Translations under genes and position numbers: made by a program | Origin: an uncultured Alphaproteobacteria bacterium | Lineage (GTDB): Bacteria; Pseudomonadota; Alphaproteobacteria; CAAHEQ01; UBA3637 | NCBI GenBank assembly: GCA_944392145.1 | Contig: CALXVS010000014.1 | Span: 1-35,296, forward strand | Direction of reading: 5' to 3' | DNA length: 35,296 nucleotides | Notes under the pieces: model-generated | The model's input: the letters and a program-made list of their open reading frames with translations, nothing else | The model's database searches: none | Told to the model about the DNA's origin: nothing | In this document: positions 8,327 to 16,205 of the stretch, piece by piece | Position numbering within the stretch: the stretch's first letter is position 1 | Layout: each line of letters starts with the position of its first letter

Positions 8327-9198
8327 TATTCTGTTCCCTCAGATGTAAAAGCCGCATTTTCCAATCGTTCAATTTCATCCGGGGACAGCAAGCGTCGCAA
8401 CGTATTTACATATTCCGGATCATCCGGCACATATCGTTTTAAAAAAGGGATAACACGTCGTGCCTTTGGTTGGTTTGGCAAAATCCGAATTCTATCACGT
8501 GCCCAACGCCATTCAAACAATGGTGCGGATGCATTCAATTCCCAAAAATAAGATGTCACCGCTTCACTTAACGTTTGAAATGGTTTTAAATCATAATGCG
8601 TTTCATCCAGCCAGGCATATTGTCCAAACGGTGAGATCAGATTTTTTGTACCCCAGTCGGTTACCAAAGCAGCCTGAGCTACGGCAAGGGCCGGCGGAAT
8701 TACATCCACTTTTTCAAGTAAATCTGCCATTTTCCCGTCCATGGTCTTTTTTAAAAAACTGTCATACCGTTGTGCCAAAGCATCAAAAAAAGAATGTTCT
8801 TTAGCTGTCCAAGGAATACCGGCAATCCACTTATCATTTAAAATCTGCAAAATCATCCGTTCACGAGCCAATTTTTCGTTTTCACGCAAAATTAATGGAA
8901 TCATCATTTTTTGAAATAAAATACGGCTACCGTTTGACGCAAAATCCGATGGAATCTGCCCGATGTAAATGCGTGGCACCCGGCGATGTGACACACCGTC
9001 AAACAATACCCTCACCTCATCGGCCGATTGCGGAAAAATCAATTTATCCTGTTTAAATTCAATTAAAGAATCAATCAATTTTTCCGTTTCATTCGGTAAC
9101 ACCTTATTCCGCATATCGGTTAAAAAATAAATTCCCGCACCGATAAGTAACGTAATTCCTATAAAAAATACGGCAGACCGAAAAAAAGTTTGTTTCAT
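8326..9198 (-). CDS. Bax-like glucosaminidase homologue lacking the catalytic Glu
   Basis: 290 residues from the ATG at 9198, which overlaps the murJ stop (ATGA) and has AAAGGGA upstream. A signal anchor covers about residues 8-27. The remainder follows E. coli Bax: a helical region FQKMMIPLILRENEKLARER (95-114), then VDVIPPALAVAQAA and a DWGT segment. Bax-type enzymes have AxESGWGT here. This protein reads AALVTDWGT with Val179 at the usual catalytic Glu position, and it also lacks the Asn-rich NNLFG loop, retaining only SPFGQ (189-193). It may be a non-catalytic peptidoglycan-binding or scaffold protein. The assignment comes from remembered family sequence, not an alignment. Linked to murJ, which fits a cell-wall role. 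Confidence 0.72.
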   Translation of the reverse strand: MKQTFFRSAVFFIGITLLIGAGIYFLTDMRNKVLPNETEKLIDSLIEFKQDKLIFPQSADEVRVLFDGVSHRRVPRIYIGQIPSDFASNGSRILFQKMMIPLILRENEKLARERMILQILNDKWIAGIPWTAKEHSFFDALAQRYDSFLKKTMDGKMADLLEKVDVIPPALAVAQAALVTDWGTKNLISPFGQYAWLDETHYDLKPFQTLSEAVTSYFWELNASAPLFEWRWARDRIRILPNQPKARRVIPFLKRYVPDDPEYVNTLRRLLSPDEIERLENAAFTSEGTE

Positions 9199-10790
9199 CT
9201 TTTTTGTCCCTTTGAACGACGATGTAAAAAAAACTTTAATGCGCCGGGTGTCATTCCCCCGCTTACAAGCAATGTTCCACCCCATACCCCCATACCGCTC
9301 AGGATTAAAAAGAAAAGGCCCGTAATACCACTAAAAAGACTGTTTATCCAGGTCGGGTAAAACACAACAAATACCTTTAAAGCGCCACTTAAAAATAACG
9401 CCATCAATAATGCTGCTCCGATAATTCGTGGCAAACGATATAAAAACAAAGCATCCAAATGAAAATCGCCCTGTTTTTTCAAACGCAGCGCGTATTGTAA
9501 CGCATTAACCCAAACCGTTATTCCCGTTGCCGCCGCAATGCCTAAATATCCCCAGAACGGCATAAATGAAAGAGCCAGTACCGCATTTAAAACAACTCCC
9601 GCAATTGCGATTTTAACAGGTGTTACAGTATCACCCCGTGCATAAAAAAAAGGCGAAAAAGCTTTTGTCAGCATATAAGCCGGTAACCCGGCTGCAAAAA
9701 CGGCCAGCGCCCGTGATGTATGTATCGTGTCAACGGCTGTAAAAGCACCGCGTTCAAACAACACGTGCACAATCGGTTCTGCCAAAAATATTAACCCTGC
9801 CATTGATGCCAAAGACAAAGCCAACGACATTTCAATCGCCCGATTAAGCTGGGTATTCGCCTCTTGCATTTCACCGGCTTTGATATGACGTGACAAAACC
9901 GGCAACAACACGGTTCCAATCGCCACACCAATAATACCAATTGGCAGTTGAAACAAATGATGGGCATAGTTCAGCCATGATATAGCTCCTGCCCCTACAA
10001 ACGATACAAAAAGCGTGTCAAAAAACAGATTGATCTGATAAACACCGGATCCCAGCACGCCGGGGCCCATTCTTTTTAATAATGTTTTAACCTGTGTTGA
10101 TAACCGAAACAAAGCTCGTGACGGCCGAACTAACCCAAACGTCAAGTGATGACGTCGCACATGTCCGTATAAAAATACCAATTCAATAATACCAGCAATC
10201 AAAACGCCCCAAGCCAATGCATAAGCCGGTGCCGCTTGCGAATCAATCCATGGCGTCAACACATAAAGCGACACAATCATAGATACATTTAAAATTACAG
10301 GAACAAATGCTGCCGCCCAAAAACGTCCCAAAGAATTCAACATTCCCGAATATAAGGAAACCAAAGATACACACATCAGAAAAGGAAACGTAATCCGGCT
10401 AAGTGATGTTGTTAATTCCAATTTTCCCGGAATACTGTCAAATCCCGGTGCCAGTAAAAACATCAACAACGGCATTATCAGTTCAACGACCGCCGTAAAA
10501 ATAAGCAGCACATAAAATAAAAAACTGAATGCCGATCGCGAAAACACCAACGCGCGCCGGCGCCCATGTCCTTGGTATTCTCCACTGAAAAGCGGAACAA
10601 AAGCAACGTTTAAAGTTCCTTCAGCAAATAATGAACGAAACAGATTCGGAAATCGCAACGCAACAAAAAACGCATCTGCCATCATTGATGCTCCCAAAAA
10701 ACGAGCAATCAAAACATCACGGATAAAACCGACAACACGACTTAATGCTGTGCAGCCTCCTACCGTTGCGACCGATTTTAATAGACTCAT
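9195..10790 (-). CDS. murJ: Lipid II flippase MurJ
   Basis: 531 residues and about 14 hydrophobic helices. The N-terminus has the MurJ/MviN signature: ALSRVVGFIRDVLIARFLGAS...DAFFVALRFPNLFRSLFAEGTLNVAFVPLF. Further hallmarks are LLKRMGPGVLGSGVYQINL, the helix bearing LPVLSRH, and ALLMAL near the end. MurJ moves lipid-linked peptidoglycan precursor to the periplasmic side of the inner membrane. Downstream comes the Bax-like gene with a 4-bp overlap. sodC lies 80 bp upstream on the same strand. Confidence 0.96.
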   Translation of the reverse strand: MSLLKSVATVGGCTALSRVVGFIRDVLIARFLGASMMADAFFVALRFPNLFRSLFAEGTLNVAFVPLFSGEYQGHGRRRALVFSRSAFSFLFYVLLIFTAVVELIMPLLMFLLAPGFDSIPGKLELTTSLSRITFPFLMCVSLVSLYSGMLNSLGRFWAAAFVPVILNVSMIVSLYVLTPWIDSQAAPAYALAWGVLIAGIIELVFLYGHVRRHHLTFGLVRPSRALFRLSTQVKTLLKRMGPGVLGSGVYQINLFFDTLFVSFVGAGAISWLNYAHHLFQLPIGIIGVAIGTVLLPVLSRHIKAGEMQEANTQLNRAIEMSLALSLASMAGLIFLAEPIVHVLFERGAFTAVDTIHTSRALAVFAAGLPAYMLTKAFSPFFYARGDTVTPVKIAIAGVVLNAVLALSFMPFWGYLGIAAATGITVWVNALQYALRLKKQGDFHLDALFLYRLPRIIGAALLMALFLSGALKVFVVFYPTWINSLFSGITGLFFLILSGMGVWGGTLLVSGGMTPGALKFFLHRRSKGQKR

Positions 10791-10870
10791 ACTTTTATGT
10801 TATATAAAATTTCAGTGCGCGATACAAGCAGAAAAAGCAAAACAATTACTACTTCATCCAAAAAAGGGGA

Positions 10871-11407
10871 TTATTCTTTGATAATAATACCGCAAGCAAC
10901 TCGTTCCCCACCTCCCCCAAGGGGTAAAGGTGAGTCACTAAAGTTATCTCCACCGGCATGAATAACAACGGATCGTCCGATAATTTCTGACATACTTAAC
11001 CGTGATGTTGTAACACACATATGAACAACACCGGCCGAATCGGCATACAACGTGGGTAAATCGCCCGCATGTCCCTGTCCAAAGGGACCCGCATGAACGT
11101 GTGTGACCCCGGGATCATAATGATCACCAGCTTTTAGGGCATTTTGCCGTTTTCCGTCTTTAAAATCTGCACGACAATCTCCGTTTTGGTGAATATGGAA
11201 TCCATGTTCACCGGGAGTTAAACCAACGGCATCAATACATATTTCCACAGCTTTTCCTGTCTCATGAAAAACTGCCCGACCAATACACTCCTCTTTTCCA
11301 TCTGCGTTCGGAACGGTTTTATACAAAACAGCAACTGTTTCCGAATCTGGACTCATGGTGCATGCTGCCACCAGAAATGATAATAAAACAAGAATTTTTT
11401 TATGCAT
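10871..11407 (-). CDS. sodC: Periplasmic Cu/Zn superoxide dismutase, lipoprotein form
   Basis: 178 residues from the ATG at 11407, preceded by AAAGG. The longer frame from 11437 adds ten residues and spoils the signal sequence. The signal ends LVAAC, with Cys16 as likely lipid anchor. Copper ligands His71, His73, His96 and His150 are present in GFHIH, GDHYDP and VVIHAG. The zinc ligands His105, His113 and Asp116 lie in HAGPFGQGHAGD. Cys78 and Cys172 can make the family disulfide. It converts superoxide to oxygen and hydrogen peroxide outside the cytoplasm. All active-site residues look intact. Confidence 0.95.
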   Translation of the reverse strand: MHKKILVLLSFLVAACTMSPDSETVAVLYKTVPNADGKEECIGRAVFHETGKAVEICIDAVGLTPGEHGFHIHQNGDCRADFKDGKRQNALKAGDHYDPGVTHVHAGPFGQGHAGDLPTLYADSAGVVHMCVTTSRLSMSEIIGRSVVIHAGGDNFSDSPLPLGGGGERVACGIIIKE

Positions 11408-11485
11408 CCTTTTTTCCTTTTGCTTAACGAGATACATTCAAAATAGAATTTATTTCTTTTTTTTTCAAGATATACCGTCATTTTT

Positions 11486-11525
11486 TGTCAAAATTAATTG
11501 ACAAACAATAAATATAGTGTAAAAT
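11486..11525 (+). promoter_or_regulatory. Promoter with overlapping inverted repeat, LRR gene
   Basis: TTGACA at 11498-11503 and TAAAAT at 11520-11525 are separated by 16 bp. The -35 box is the right half of a perfect inverted repeat (TTGTCAA 11485-11491, TTGACAA 11498-11504), which could be an operator. Transcription would start only a few bases before the ATG at 11539. Confidence 0.5.
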
Positions 11526-11538
11526 AACGTTTAAAATC

Positions 11539-13176
11539 ATGCCCAAAAAAATATTTGATTTAATAAAAAAACAAAACGGCGAAACGTTTGCTAAAACAAT
11601 TCGCAGTTATGATAATGGTGTTTTTGACATACCGAACCTGTGTAACATTGTCAAATACGCAGGGCGTCAGGCTGAGCCCATTTTACCATACCTGATTTCA
11701 TTAAAAAACATTAAAATAGATGACAAAGAAGACCCGCTTCCACCTGAAGTCTTGTTAGAAAAAGCCGGCTATAATGCCTATTATGCCGACACACTTTCAA
11801 AACAAAATGCTATTTTAAAATATTTTGCCCCAAATGAGGAATTATGCACATTCAACGACACGAACCGATATATCAATTATTATATTATCAATGCCGTTAA
11901 AAAAAATGTTGATCAAATAAAACGTGCCGATTTTCTGAATCCCGTACGAGAAGATGCCTATGGGGTCAGTGTCATTTCTATTCAGATTTTAAAATCAGGC
12001 GGATTTATCTCTATCAAAAACAGATATAATCATACTGTTGAAAATCCCGACAACACATTTAACAGCAATCCTGATAACATTATTCCGGGATTATCCGCTT
12101 CCTTAAAAAAACGGTTTAATGTTGATTTTTCCAGCCAGCACGTTTCTGTTCCCAACGGATATGTAATTATTAATGGGAAAATAATTAAATATCAAACAGA
12201 ATATAATAATGTATATATTGGTGATTCCTTTTATATCAAAGATGGACAAATTTATGAGTTAAATCGTGATTTTCAAACTATTATTGATAACATGTTTGTT
12301 CTGGATTTAAAAAATAAGAAAATTTACAATCCCGCCGGCTTTAATGACCCATTTCCAGATATTCTTAATAAAGAGTTTGACGGTAAAAAACTACATTTTG
12401 TGCCAGCTACGAACGACGAAATACAACTTTTGGCCGATAACACACCTTTATTTAAACTGAATAAAAACCGTTGTATCACATCACTTTATTTACACCGAAC
12501 AACGTATATCGGAGAATTTTTTATGTATCGTGGTAAGCATGAAATAAAATTTTTTGCTGCGCCAAATCTGAAACATTTGGAAAGTAATTTTTTATATCAC
12601 AACAAATGCCTTGAAACCTTTCTGGCACCGCATCTTGAAACGATTGAAAATAACTTTTTATTTCATAACAAAAAATTAAAAATGATTTATATCCCTTCTC
12701 TTAAGTCCTTAGGAAACAATTTTCTTCAAGACAATGAGACATTAACACGTTTCAACGCTCCTGAACTAACTGAAATTGGGTCGGCATTTTTATACGCAAA
12801 TAAAAATCTAAAGAAATTTTATGCGCCTAAACTTGAATGCATTCGGGGTGATTTCATTTTTTTAAACGAGCATCTGCAACACTTTTTTGCTAAAAGACTA
12901 GAATCTGTCGGAGATTGTTTCCTGCCAATGAATCGGGCGCTGCGTTTGTTACGTGTTCCGAAATTGAAAAAAATCGGTAAAAGTTTTTTAATGAGCAATC
13001 AAAAACTACGAAAATTATTTGCACCGAATTTGGAAAATGTTCAAGATGACTGTTTAGAAAGTCATCTTAAACGCAATTTTATCTTAACACGAAAAAATAT
13101 CCCTCAAAATCACGATTCATATTTTTCGCGAACCTTGTTTAAACGACTGTTATTCAGAAAAAATGAAAGACAATAA
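11539..13176 (+). CDS. Leucine-rich repeat protein, 22-residue units
   Basis: 545 residues. Residues 1-335 are unrecognised, Asn/Lys/Ile-rich and without signal peptide or membrane segment. Residues 336-511 are eight back-to-back 22-residue units with the pattern L..F.AP.LE.I...FL..N... . These are of the BspA-like/LRR_5 type, which form curved binding surfaces. A short tail of about 34 residues follows. The gene is visibly more AT-rich than murJ or mutY. The start has no clear ribosome binding site and would lie only some 7 nt from the predicted transcript start. A cytoplasmic or specially exported binding protein is possible, and a host-directed effector is only a guess. Confidence 0.8.
   Translation: MPKKIFDLIKKQNGETFAKTIRSYDNGVFDIPNLCNIVKYAGRQAEPILPYLISLKNIKIDDKEDPLPPEVLLEKAGYNAYYADTLSKQNAILKYFAPNEELCTFNDTNRYINYYIINAVKKNVDQIKRADFLNPVREDAYGVSVISIQILKSGGFISIKNRYNHTVENPDNTFNSNPDNIIPGLSASLKKRFNVDFSSQHVSVPNGYVIINGKIIKYQTEYNNVYIGDSFYIKDGQIYELNRDFQTIIDNMFVLDLKNKKIYNPAGFNDPFPDILNKEFDGKKLHFVPATNDEIQLLADNTPLFKLNKNRCITSLYLHRTTYIGEFFMYRGKHEIKFFAAPNLKHLESNFLYHNKCLETFLAPHLETIENNFLFHNKKLKMIYIPSLKSLGNNFLQDNETLTRFNAPELTEIGSAFLYANKNLKKFYAPKLECIRGDFIFLNEHLQHFFAKRLESVGDCFLPMNRALRLLRVPKLKKIGKSFLMSNQKLRKLFAPNLENVQDDCLESHLKRNFILTRKNIPQNHDSYFSRTLFKRLLFRKNERQ
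12544..13071 (+). repeat. Eight tandem 66-bp LRR-coding units
   Basis: Eight consecutive units each encode 22 residues with conserved positions L1, F4, A6-P7, L9, I/L12, F16-L17 and N20. The DNA copies are well diverged, so the array is old and constrained at protein level. Confidence 0.8.
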
Positions 13177-13255
13177 TATATCTTTAACGCCTTAAATCAT
13201 AAAAATATTTTCTCCTATTTTAAAATATCTTCAAAAATTCCACCCGACACATAAC

Positions 13256-13285
13256 AAAACGGCCGCCTTATCAAGCGGCCGTTTT
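13256..13285. terminator. Bidirectional hairpin terminator after LRR gene and tRNA
   Basis: AAAACGGCCGC (13256-13266) pairs perfectly with GCGGCCGTTTT (13275-13285) around an 8-nt loop. The T-run on each strand is supplied by the stem itself. It lies 4 bp beyond the tRNA 3' end and downstream of the convergent LRR gene. Confidence 0.85.
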
Positions 13286-13289
13286 CTTA

Positions 13290-13366
13290 TGGTTGCGGGG
13301 GGAGGATTTGAACCTCCGACCTTCAGGTTATGAGCCTGACAAGCTACCGGACTGCTCTACCCCGCG
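13290..13366 (-). tRNA. Initiator tRNA-fMet (anticodon CAU), CCA encoded
   Basis: 77 nt. Acceptor CGCGGGG pairs with CCCCGCA, leaving the C1xA72 mismatch that marks bacterial initiators. D-stem is GAGC/GCTT, anticodon loop CTCATAA, T-stem GGAGG/CCTCC with TTCAAAT loop, and the CCA end is encoded. The D-stem carries the A11-U24 pair of initiators. The anticodon stem TCAGG/CCTGA keeps only two of the three G-C pairs next to the loop, the outermost of the three being A-U. Confidence 0.96.
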
Positions 13367-13378
13367 TTAACGGAAGAC

Positions 13379-13407
13379 AATTTACACTTTTTTTATTCAC
13401 TTGTCAA
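13379..13407 (-). promoter_or_regulatory. Sigma-70-type promoter of initiator tRNA
   Basis: Read on the minus strand, TTGACA (13407-13402) is followed after exactly 17 bp by TAAATT (13384-13379). The start would lie about 5-10 nt before the mature 5' end. Confidence 0.65.
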
Positions 13408-13507
13408 GCCTTTTTTTTACAAATCTTTAAGATATTCTTTTTTATACTTGCATTTTACAAAAAACTGTCCATATGTAAGGATGTGTTTCATAAAAAAAGG
13501 AGCTATC

Positions 13508-13990
13508 ATGAAAAAAGAATTATCAATCTTATGTCTGTCAGCAGGTGTTTTACTGGCGGGATGTTCATCCAAAATGTGTGATGAAAACTGCTCGTTGTTT
13601 TCATGCGGAGAAGATAGCCGCTGTGCAGTTCAACCTAAACAGATCATACCCGAAGTAACTTTAGATGCAACCTCTTTCTTTAAAACAGATTCGGCCGAAT
13701 TGAATTTACAAGATAAAAGCACATTAGATCAGGTTGTATCATATTTGCAAAATAACCCGAAAGAACACATCCGTATCAACGGTTATACCGATGTGACGGG
13801 TCCGGCGGCTTATAACATGACTTTGTCTCAAAAACGGGCTCAATCTGTTGCCGATTATTTGGTCCGTCATGGTATTTCAACCGATCGGATTGAAACAAAG
13901 GGATACGGTGCAACAAACTTTGTCGCATCAAATGCCACACCGGCCGGACGCGCCAAAAACCGTCGTGTTGAAATTTTGTTCTTTAACTAA
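13508..13990 (+). CDS. OmpA-domain outer-membrane lipoprotein
   Basis: 160 residues from the ATG at 13508, preceded by AAAGGAG; the longer frame from 13448 lacks a ribosome binding site. Lipobox LLAGC puts the lipid on Cys19. A short cysteine-containing linker (six Cys between 24 and 42) precedes an OmpA/Pal-type peptidoglycan-binding domain: INGYTDVTGPAAYNMTLSQKRAQSV.DYLV..GI...RI.T.GYG and a closing NRRVEI. It anchors the outer membrane to peptidoglycan. It is not the tol-linked Pal, which lies at 22377-22871. The linker cysteines are unusual for this family. Confidence 0.88.
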   Translation: MKKELSILCLSAGVLLAGCSSKMCDENCSLFSCGEDSRCAVQPKQIIPEVTLDATSFFKTDSAELNLQDKSTLDQVVSYLQNNPKEHIRINGYTDVTGPAAYNMTLSQKRAQSVADYLVRHGISTDRIETKGYGATNFVASNATPAGRAKNRRVEILFFN

Positions 13991-14014
13991 TTTCTTATAA
14001 AATCCTTAAAAAAA

Positions 14015-14045
14015 TCGGAAAGAGCCATCTTTCCGGTTTTTTTTA
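14015..14045 (+). terminator. Rho-independent terminator
   Basis: CGGAAAGA (14016-14023) pairs with TCTTTCCG (14028-14035) around a 4-nt loop, followed by GTTTTTTTT. It ends the OmpA-domain lipoprotein transcript. Confidence 0.9.
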
Positions 14046-14100
14046 TTTTGTTTTCACCAAAAGATATGATATAATCTTTAAAAATAACAAGGAGATTCTG

Positions 14101-15102
14101 ATGAAAAAATCTTGTCTGACATTCGTCCTATGGCTTTTATTTATTTCTCATGCTGCCCATGCCGGTTTTGCAGAAGGGGAAAAAGCTTTCAACAATCAAC
14201 AATATACACAAGCTTTTGCCGAATTTATTCCCTTGGCAGACAGTGGGGACTTTCGCTCGCAATACTATGTTGGATACCTATATTTAAATGGTTATGGTGT
14301 TTCTCAAGATGAAAAAAAGGCGCTTGATTACCTACAACGCGCGGTTGATCAAGATTACGATTTGGCTCAATCGTTGATGGCCTATTTATATGCCGAAGGA
14401 AAACTGGTTCCCAAAGACAAGAAAAAATCTCTGGCTCTGTATCAACAAGCTGCCGAACAAGGAAACATTTCGGCGTTATTAAATTTAGGAATTTTATATT
14501 ATACAGGCGATGGTGTCAGCAAGGATATCAACAAAGCATTGGATTATTTTAATAAAGTTTCTTTGACACAAAAACCTATTGTCGGTCGGTATTTGGGAGA
14601 CATCTACTCAACCGAAAAGAGCTTGATTGATTATGATAAAGCGTTTAGTTATTATCGCCAAGGTGCACAGCGCAACGATTTAGGTTCGTATCATGCATTG
14701 GCACAAATGTATCAAAAGGGGCAAGGAGTTCCAACCGATATGGGCAATGCTATAAAATATTACCAATATGCTGCTTCACAAAATTTTGCTCCCTCCCAAT
14801 ATATTTTAGGTATTATCTATGCTAATGGTGAGGGTGTGCCACGTGATAAATTAACGGCATATGCCTGGTTATCTTTAGCAGCGAATCAACAGTTAAAAGT
14901 TGCAGAAGACGCACGTAACAAACTTATGGGAACAATGTCACTGACCGATATTGAAAAAGGGCGCCATCAATTAATTGAATTACAACAAAACACAATGGGT
15001 AAAATTCAACCACCTTTGGGAAATGCGCCTGTTGAACGTGTATCCTCCGCTTCGCAAACACAAGTTAAACCCCGTCGCAAACCGCGTCGTCGGCGGCGTT
15101 GA
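14101..15102 (+). CDS. Secreted Sel1/TPR-like repeat protein
   Basis: 333 residues with a signal peptide (MKKSCLTFVLWLLFISHAAHA) and AAGGAG upstream. Residues 22 to about 290 are Sel1-like repeats, with motifs such as A...Y..AA.QG...A...LG..Y..G.GV..D...A. At least six units are visible, one of them degenerate (around TQKPIVGRYLGDIYS). The C-terminus is a basic tail (PRRKPRRRRR). Sel1 proteins are protein-interaction scaffolds, in bacteria often in envelope or host-contact processes; the partner here is unknown. Confidence 0.88.
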   Translation: MKKSCLTFVLWLLFISHAAHAGFAEGEKAFNNQQYTQAFAEFIPLADSGDFRSQYYVGYLYLNGYGVSQDEKKALDYLQRAVDQDYDLAQSLMAYLYAEGKLVPKDKKKSLALYQQAAEQGNISALLNLGILYYTGDGVSKDINKALDYFNKVSLTQKPIVGRYLGDIYSTEKSLIDYDKAFSYYRQGAQRNDLGSYHALAQMYQKGQGVPTDMGNAIKYYQYAASQNFAPSQYILGIIYANGEGVPRDKLTAYAWLSLAANQQLKVAEDARNKLMGTMSLTDIEKGRHQLIELQQNTMGKIQPPLGNAPVERVSSASQTQVKPRRKPRRRRR

Positions 15103-15131
15103 TGCAGGACAATATAACGAAAAGGATTACC

Positions 15132-15455
15132 ATGCTTTATTTCTTGAAATCTTTTTTTACATTTAACTTTGCAACCCTATTTGGTTTAATAACCGGTTTG
15201 TGGCTTTATTCCATGCATTCTGAACGAAAGCCTTTATCATCGTTTTTAACAGAACCGTCTTTATATCTTATCTTATTTATTATGGTTTTTGGCTTCAGAT
15301 TAATTGTATGGTTATTGATGGATAAAGCAGCACTGGCCGGCATCGGAAAATTGATTAAAAACGTCATCAGTGAAACAATCATTCTGACATTAGCAACACT
15401 TAGTTGTGTTGGATTTTTATTTTTAGTTAATACATTCGTGTTAAAGTATCTTTAA
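15132..15455 (+). CDS. Small three-helix inner-membrane protein
   Basis: 107 residues from the ATG at 15132, which has AAAGGA a few bases upstream; an upstream ATG at 15102 lacks this. Three hydrophobic helices can be seen, around residues 8-26, 42-63 and 80-104. A charged stretch with Asp and Lys (MDKAALAGIGKLIKN) lies between the second and third. No family recognised. It is 29 bp downstream of the Sel1 gene and probably in the same transcript. Its stop codon directly abuts the stop of the convergent gene. Confidence 0.68.
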   Translation: MLYFLKSFFTFNFATLFGLITGLWLYSMHSERKPLSSFLTEPSLYLILFIMVFGFRLIVWLLMDKAALAGIGKLIKNVISETIILTLATLSCVGFLFLVNTFVLKYL

Positions 15456-16205
15456 TTACTGAAAAATATCAGAAAGCGACCTGTCCCATTTAAATGTTTC
15501 CGTTTGTTCTAACGCAGATACGTGCTGCGGAACTAAAACACCCGCTTGATGAGCATAGTTTAAATACTCTGACAGAGCACCTTTATCTTTAAACAATACC
15601 TGAGCAGATACAGGAGCGCCAAAAACAAAAGAAAGTGGATTTAACCGTGGAACCGCGCTAACCGTCAAAACAAACGATACGTCCGCAATACCTTTCGCTG
15701 ATAAAAAACCATTTATTTGCACTTGCTTGTTCTCTTTCGGTTTAAAAACAAGATGCAGCCGACCATCAAAATGCCGAATACCCGCCAAAAGCATGCTTTC
15801 TAACGGATATGCGGCAACACTGTCAAAAGGAATATAATGCCGCATAATCTGTTCAATTTGATCCGCGTGCAACGCCTCAACAGCCCGCATAACATTAAAC
15901 TTAATCCCTTCAAATGAAATACTTATACGTCCCTGCTTTTCTGAAACCTGCATTCGTGAAATACGATGTGATACAGGAATTCCTGGAAATCGAACACCAT
16001 AAAAAATTAAAGCATGATCAAAAAGCGCCGGTTCCACTTTCTCGTACGCAAAATCTTTTGTGTCAAAAAAGAATGTTTCAGAATAATACGCCAACAACTC
16101 GGGAAGCATCTGCCGCCGCATAGTGACAAAGGCATAAACAACCAAAGCACCGGATAACATTATTATAAACGCAAGATTACTTTTAAATTTTCCCGACAAT
16201 TTCAT
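15456..16205 (-). CDS. Membrane-anchored envelope protein, unknown function
   Basis: 249 residues from the ATG at 16205, which overlaps the preceding gene's stop (ATGA). One N-terminal membrane anchor (about residues 11-29) is followed by a periplasmic region of predicted beta-rich character with repeated short hydrophobic strands. The layout is similar to alphaproteobacterial DUF2125-like proteins, but I cannot confirm that family. It is translated together with the gene immediately upstream. Confidence 0.72.
   Translation of the reverse strand: MKLSGKFKSNLAFIIMLSGALVVYAFVTMRRQMLPELLAYYSETFFFDTKDFAYEKVEPALFDHALIFYGVRFPGIPVSHRISRMQVSEKQGRISISFEGIKFNVMRAVEALHADQIEQIMRHYIPFDSVAAYPLESMLLAGIRHFDGRLHLVFKPKENKQVQINGFLSAKGIADVSFVLTVSAVPRLNPLSFVFGAPVSAQVLFKDKGALSEYLNYAHQAGVLVPQHVSALEQTETFKWDRSLSDIFQ

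Noticed and set aside
12544-13071. Tandem array as a possible CRISPR or minisatellite
   Set aside because: The 66-bp period is protein-level only; the DNA units are diverged and there are no identical repeats with spacers.
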